Positions 28,945 to 33,554 of a DNA stretch of 33,554 nt are shown here, piece after piece; position 1 is the first letter of the stretch, and each line of letters begins with the position of its first letter. The stretch is from NCBI RefSeq assembly GCF_913055775.1, contig NZ_CAJXJX010000013.1:1-33554 (forward strand), written 5' to 3'. Source of the stretch: an uncultured Demequina sp. Lineage in GTDB: Bacteria; Actinomycetota; Actinomycetes; Actinomycetales; Demequinaceae. Under the pieces are notes generated by a model. That model worked only from the letters and a program-made list of their open reading frames with translations, had not been told where the DNA came from and did not search any database. The translations under genes and the position numbers were made by a program.

Positions 28945-29583
28945 TCAGTCCCGCGATTCGAGCCACGCGGCGACCACGTCGCCGATCATGGATCGGTGAT
29001 GGTCGCGCAGGTTCGGGTCCAGCATGTCGCGGCCGAACAGGAAGCCGAACGTGTGGCGGTTGGCGACCTGGAAGAAGCAATACGCGCTGATGACGATGTG
29101 GACATCGAGAGCGTCCACCTCGCGACGGAAGCTGCCGTCGGCCTGGCCTCGCGACAGGATGTCATCGAGGACGCCCAGCGCATTCTGGTTGAGTTCGCGT
29201 AGGCCGTCGATGCCCTGGATGAACTCCCCGCGGTGGATGTTCTCGATGGCCACGAGCCGAATGAACGAGCTGTGGTCCAGGTGGTGGTCGTACGTGCGTT
29301 CGGCGATCCGACGCAGTGCCTCGCGAGGCGGCAGGTCTCCCACGTGCACGGACTGCTCGGCCTCACGGATGCCGCGATAGGCCGCCTCGAGCACCGCGAC
29401 GTACAGATCCTTCTTGCTGCCGAAGTAGTAGTAGATGCCGCGCTTGGTCATCTTCGTGCGACGCGCGATCTCGTCGACGCCCGTGCCTGAGTAGCCGGAC
29501 TCAGCGAAGGCCTCGGTGGCGACCGTGAGCAGTTCGGCGCGCGTGCGCGCGGCGTCACGCTTGCGCCCGGGTGCGGTCGTCAC
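28945..29583 (-). CDS. TetR/AcrR family transcriptional regulator
   Basis: RDAARTRAELLTVATEAFAESGYSGTGVDEIARRTKMTKRGIYYYFGSKKDLYVAVLE. Confidence 0.95.
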   Translation of the reverse strand: MTTAPGRKRDAARTRAELLTVATEAFAESGYSGTGVDEIARRTKMTKRGIYYYFGSKKDLYVAVLEAAYRGIREAEQSVHVGDLPPREALRRIAERTYDHHLDHSSFIRLVAIENIHRGEFIQGIDGLRELNQNALGVLDDILSRGQADGSFRREVDALDVHIVISAYCFFQVANRHTFGFLFGRDMLDPNLRDHHRSMIGDVVAAWLESRD

Positions 29584-29592
29584 GGTGTCACT

Positions 29593-30615
29593 CTACTGAG
29601 GAGGCAGGCCGGTCCGCAGGTGCGGTGCCGCGACGCGCGGCGCCTCGGAGAGCAAACGTCGCGGAGTGTCGACCAGCATGGTCTCGATCTCCCGGTCGCT
29701 GACGCCAGCCGCGGTGAAACGGGGCAGGACGGTCTCGAACAGGTGCTCCATGTGCCACAGCGGCGCGTGGACCGTCCTCCACGCGGGCGGTGTCACTCGG
29801 CTGAAGACCGCGGCGTCGTGGGAGAGAACCACCTGCTCCACCAGACCGGCGTCGAGGACGGCGAGAAGCATGCGGATGCGCGCGTCATCGGGCAGCACAT
29901 GTTCCATACCAAAGCGGTCGAAGCCCAGGTACGCGCCTCGCGCGGCAAGGGTGAGGAGGTAATCGAGGTCAGTCGAGTCGCCCGCGTGTCCCACGACGAC
30001 CCGGTCAGGGGCGACCTCGAGCTCATCGAGCAGCTCGAGTTGAGCAATCCCCCCTCGGGAGCCCGCGTGCGAGTGCGTCATGATCGCCGCGCCGGTGCGA
30101 CGATGGGCGTGCGCGGCTGCCGCGAACACTCGGCGCACGTCTGGTGTGATGCCGCCGAGGTCCGAGGCGACCTTGATGACCCCTGCTCGGACCTCAGTGC
30201 CTGCAATGCCCTGTTCGAGGTCACGCACCATCAGCTCGACGAGCGGATCCGTCCCGCCGACGAGGGTGCCGGGGCCGTGCATGCGCACAGCGGGCGGGAG
30301 GTCGCCCACGCTGTACCAACCGGTGGCGGCGACGATGCGCACGGGACTTGCGGCGGCGACCCGCGCCACAAGAGAGGCGTTGCGACCGATCCCGGGGACG
30401 GTGAGATCGACGACCGTGCGGACTCCGCGCTCATGCAGGCGGTGCATGGTCTCGACGGCGGAGTCGACCGCGCCCTGCTCATCCCATGAGGGATGAGGCA
30501 GGGCGCGGTCGAGCTCCAGGTCGCCGACGAAGACGTGCTCGTGCATCAGCGTGAGGCCGAGCGCGTCCGGTTCCACGAGGCCCGTGTAGGTCGGGACTCG
30601 AGCGTCGGCTGACAT
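29593..30615 (-). CDS. Phosphotriesterase (PTE/lactonase) family metal-dependent hydrolase
   Basis: LMHEHVFVGD, VIKVASDLGG (bridging Lys), IMTHSHAGSRG, VVGHAGDSTDLDYL, VLSHDAAVF: complete metal-ligand pattern. Confidence 0.93.
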   Translation of the reverse strand: MSADARVPTYTGLVEPDALGLTLMHEHVFVGDLELDRALPHPSWDEQGAVDSAVETMHRLHERGVRTVVDLTVPGIGRNASLVARVAAASPVRIVAATGWYSVGDLPPAVRMHGPGTLVGGTDPLVELMVRDLEQGIAGTEVRAGVIKVASDLGGITPDVRRVFAAAAHAHRRTGAAIMTHSHAGSRGGIAQLELLDELEVAPDRVVVGHAGDSTDLDYLLTLAARGAYLGFDRFGMEHVLPDDARIRMLLAVLDAGLVEQVVLSHDAAVFSRVTPPAWRTVHAPLWHMEHLFETVLPRFTAAGVSDREIETMLVDTPRRLLSEAPRVAAPHLRTGLPPQ

Positions 30616-30629
30616 GACGTCAGCTCGGG

Positions 30630-31697
30630 TCAGGGAGCCGTGGCGCGGATGGCGTTGAACACTTCGAGCGACTCGCCCGTGAACGTGTTCTCGAGGAAGG
30701 CGACCGCCATCTCGGAGAACGCGTCACGGTCGACGTCGTCGACGATCTCCCACTCGCCCTCGGCGCGCCAGGCGTCCAGGGTCTCCGTCTCGCCCTGGGC
30801 GATGCACTCGGTCACCGAGTCCACTGCGGTGATGGTCGCTGCGGACAGCGCCTCCTGCTGCTCGGCGCTGAGCTCGTCCCAGATGGGGCTGACGATCACC
30901 AGGTTGGTGTTGAGCTGGTGAGCCGAGAGGCTCAGGTAGTCCTGGACCTCCTTGAGGTTCGATGCGTCGATGTTCGTGACCGGGTTCTCCTGTCCGTCGA
31001 CGGTGCCGTTCTGGAGCGCGAGGTAGAGCTCCTCGTAGGCGACCTCGGTAGCCGTCGCGCCGAGCGCCTCGGCGTTCATGAGGTACTGCGGCGATCCCGG
31101 GAAGCGCATCCGCAGTCCATCGAGGTCCTCAGGAGTGCGAATGGGGTCGTTGGCGGTGAAGTGACGTGCGCCAGCGGACCACACGCCGAGCGTCTGCACG
31201 CCGGTCTCGGTGTAGAAGCCCTCGATCAGCACGGCGGACTCGTCGCTGGCCATGAATGCGGCGAGGTGAGCTTCGTCGTCGAAGGCGAACGCGGAGTCCA
31301 GCACGCTGATGGGCTCGTACACTGCTCCCAGCGCGGAGGCGCCCTGGATGTCGATGTCGATGTCTCCCGAGACCACCGACGCGATGCGGTCCGCATCGCC
31401 GCCGAGCTGGCTCGACGGGAAGATCTCGATGGTGAGGCCGACGTCTGCGGCGGCCACTTCATCGGCGATGACCTGGGCGCCGCACGCGTGCTGGGGCTGG
31501 TCCTCGGTGTAACTGTGGGCGAGGGTGAGTTCGATCGCCTCGGCCATCGAGTCGTCGGGCTCACTGGTCTCTTCTGCGGTCGTTTCCTCTGAGGTGGGCT
31601 CGTCCTCGGCGTCCGAGGAGGAGCACGCGGTGAGCAGGACCGCCGGGACCGCGGCAGCGGCGATCCAGCGGGTCAGGCGGGGACGTGGTGACTTCAT
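30630..31697 (-). CDS. TRAP transporter solute-binding lipoprotein (DctP-like)
   Basis: Lipobox VLLTACSS; LTLAHSYTEDQPQHACGAQVIADEV; LRMRFPGSPQYLMNAEALGATATEVAYEELYLALQNGTVDGQENPVTNI. Confidence 0.94.
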   Translation of the reverse strand: MKSPRPRLTRWIAAAAVPAVLLTACSSSDAEDEPTSEETTAEETSEPDDSMAEAIELTLAHSYTEDQPQHACGAQVIADEVAAADVGLTIEIFPSSQLGGDADRIASVVSGDIDIDIQGASALGAVYEPISVLDSAFAFDDEAHLAAFMASDESAVLIEGFYTETGVQTLGVWSAGARHFTANDPIRTPEDLDGLRMRFPGSPQYLMNAEALGATATEVAYEELYLALQNGTVDGQENPVTNIDASNLKEVQDYLSLSAHQLNTNLVIVSPIWDELSAEQQEALSAATITAVDSVTECIAQGETETLDAWRAEGEWEIVDDVDRDAFSEMAVAFLENTFTGESLEVFNAIRATAP

Positions 31698-32605
31698 CGT
31701 TCCTGTCCTTTCAGTGGTGCCACGTGGGCGGGATTCCTTGTCGCCTCCGCGGCGACCAGGTCTGTGAGGTCGGCAAGCATCGCGGCACGGTCGGCCGGCT
31801 CGCCGGTGAAGATCTCGAAGGCGTCTGCGGCCTGGTTCATGGCCATGCCGAGCCCCGTGACGACCGAGCATCCGCGCGAACGGGCGCCGCGCACGAACGC
31901 GGTCTCGACGGGGCGGTACACGATGTCGACCACGAGCGTTCCTGCGCGCAGGAGCGCAGGATCGACGGCACTGCCCGGGTGCGCCGCCATGCCGAGCGGG
32001 GTGGCGTTGATGACGGTGTCCGCCGCAGGGATGAGGTGGGCCAGCTCCTGCGCGCTCGCGCTCTCGGCGCCCGTCGCGGATGCGAGTGCTTCGGCGCGGC
32101 CCGCGTCGAGATCGGCGACCACGAAGCGCGTGGGCTGTCGCTCGGCGATCGCCCGCGCGACGGCCGCGCCGGCTCCTCCCGCGCCCACCAGCACCGTGGT
32201 GCCCAGCACCCGGCCGTCGCGCGCCTCGTCGATCGAGGCGGCGAACGCCGTGACGTCGGTGTTGTGTCCTACCGCTCGATCGCCGGTGAGCACCACGGTG
32301 TTGACGGCCTCGATGGACGCGGCCGATGGTGCGAGCTCGTCGAGAAGCGGCACGATGGCCTGCTTGGCGGGGTGAGTGACGTTGAGGCCGTTGAAGCCCA
32401 GGCGCCGAGCGCTGTCGAGGAGCGCCTGCAGTCGCGCGGGCTCCGCCTCGCCTGGCTCCATGTTGACGGTGCGGTAGACGTAGGACAGCCCGTGGCGCGC
32501 GCCTTCGAGCTCGTGCATCGCGGGGGTCAGCGACGGGCCCACGCCCTCCCCGATGAGGCCGATCAGCACCGAACGGTGCTTCGCAGCGTGTGCGGTCGGC
32601 GTCAT
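31694..32605 (-). CDS. Shikimate/quinate dehydrogenase (QsuD-like)
   Basis: LIGEGVGPSLTPAMHELEG, GFNGLNVTHPAKQAIVPLLDEL, GAGGAGAAVARAI, VVADLDAGRAEAL (Asp after beta2, NAD-type), INATPLGM; ATGA-coupled on both sides. Confidence 0.92.
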   Translation of the reverse strand: MTPTAHAAKHRSVLIGLIGEGVGPSLTPAMHELEGARHGLSYVYRTVNMEPGEAEPARLQALLDSARRLGFNGLNVTHPAKQAIVPLLDELAPSAASIEAVNTVVLTGDRAVGHNTDVTAFAASIDEARDGRVLGTTVLVGAGGAGAAVARAIAERQPTRFVVADLDAGRAEALASATGAESASAQELAHLIPAADTVINATPLGMAAHPGSAVDPALLRAGTLVVDIVYRPVETAFVRGARSRGCSVVTGLGMAMNQAADAFEIFTGEPADRAAMLADLTDLVAAEATRNPAHVAPLKGQER

Positions 32606-33554
32606 AGTCCCAGCACCCCCGGGAGCCACGCGACCGCGTCGGGCCACAGGATGATCGACACCGCGATCGCGGCTGAGGGAATGAGGAACGGCAGTGCTCC
32701 CCGGAACACCTCACCCACCTTGGTGTTCGACACGTGCGCGGTGACGAAGAGCACGGTTCCCACGGGTGGTGTGAGCAGCCCGATCATCAACGAGACGATG
32801 AGGAGGACACCGAGCACGATGGGGTCCACCCCGAACTCCCGGGCAATCGGCAGCAGGATCGGCACCACCAGCACCAGGATCGCAGTCGCGTCGATGACCG
32901 TGCCGAGCACGAGCATCATGAGTGCCGCCAGGGCGAGGAAGACCATAGGGCTGTCGGTGATCGACAGGACCAGCTCGGTCAGCATCTGGGGGAGGCGCTC
33001 GCGCGCGAGGATGTATCCCAGCAGAGACGCGGAGGCGACGATGAGCATGATGCTCGCGGTTGTCGTGACCGCTTCCCTGAGTGCGGCGAGTGCCGCACGC
33101 CACGGCAGTGAGCGTTGCAGCAGGCCCACGATCGCGATCCACGCGACACCCACCGCCGCAGCCTCGGTGGGGGTGAAGAAGCCGCCCAGGATGCCGCCCA
33201 GAATGATGACGGGCGCCACCATCGGCAGCAGGACGCCTGGAACGGACGAGCGCAACTCGCCGGCGTCGAAGGTGCCGGCGGTGATGTTCGGGTCGCGGCG
33301 GACGAGGATGAAGACCACGACGCACAGGCCGAGCGCCATGATGATCGCGGGCGCGACTGAGGCGGCGAACAGCGCTCCGGTCGACACTGCCGCGAGGCCC
33401 GCATAGATGACGGCGGGGATAGACGGCGGCATCACAGGCGCGACCAGCGATGACGCGGATGAGATTCCCGTCGCGAAGCGGCGGCTGTAGCCGGCCCGGA
33501 GCATCGCAGGGATCTGCACCTTGCCCAGTGCTGCCGCATCGGCCACCGCTGACC
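32602..33554 (-). CDS. TRAP transporter large permease (DctM-like), 5' truncated by window edge
   Basis: SAVADAAALGKVQIPAMLRAGY, SSLVAPVMPPSIPAVIYAGLA, GGFFTPTEAAAVGVAW; frame open to the edge. Confidence 0.95.
   Translation of the reverse strand, partial: SAVADAAALGKVQIPAMLRAGYSRRFATGISSASSLVAPVMPPSIPAVIYAGLAAVSTGALFAASVAPAIIMALGLCVVVFILVRRDPNITAGTFDAGELRSSVPGVLLPMVAPVIILGGILGGFFTPTEAAAVGVAWIAIVGLLQRSLPWRAALAALREAVTTTASIMLIVASASLLGYILARERLPQMLTELVLSITDSPMVFLALAALMMLVLGTVIDATAILVLVVPILLPIAREFGVDPIVLGVLLIVSLMIGLLTPPVGTVLFVTAHVSNTKVGEVFRGALPFLIPSAAIAVSIILWPDAVAWLPGVLGL

Noticed and set aside
16566-28945. Shared 14-mer CAGAGGGCCGATGC at two intergenic sites as a dispersed repeat
   Set aside because: At this GC content, exact 14-bp matches between distant sites in 33 kb are expected by chance; kept only as a note under the octamer finding.
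31685-33406. 573-aa plus-strand ORF spanning the dehydrogenase and DctM genes
   Set aside because: Antisense shadow frame; no motifs, and both opposite-strand genes have strong family signatures.

Overview
High-GC actinobacterial chromosomal window, probably Micrococcales-like judging by gene content and codon usage. It is almost entirely protein-coding, with about 29 supported CDSs and one tRNA-Ala(GGC). I see no CRISPR array, rRNA, transposase or phage module. Left to right: a truncated P-type ATPase lacking canonical Ca2+-site residues; a xylose/ribose-type sugar ABC operon; the conserved core block proA - small TM ORF - nadD - Glu/Pro-rich tail-anchored protein - rsfS - two histidine phosphatases - tRNA-Ala; glutathione peroxidase, NmrA-like, SGNH and NUDIX genes; a DHA2 MFS exporter; a HAD phosphatase; an F420/NADP-like oxidoreductase; a five-gene LLM oxidoreductase/MarR/FMN reductase/GNAT/pirin operon; a fructosamine kinase; an MFS + GH3 operon with a divergent TetR; an M3 peptidase; a DoxX-like protein; and a TRAP transporter / QsuD-like quinate-shikimate dehydrogenase / phosphotriesterase-family / TetR operon cut by the right edge. 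The signals most worth follow-up are a 64-bp near-perfect palindrome built from two GGATCC-centred subunits (14002-14065), the TRAP-QsuD-PTE operon, the P-type ATPase with replaced ion-site motifs, and several operator-like palindromes. I did not find clear evidence of a wholly new defence or mobile system. All counts and alignments were made by eye.
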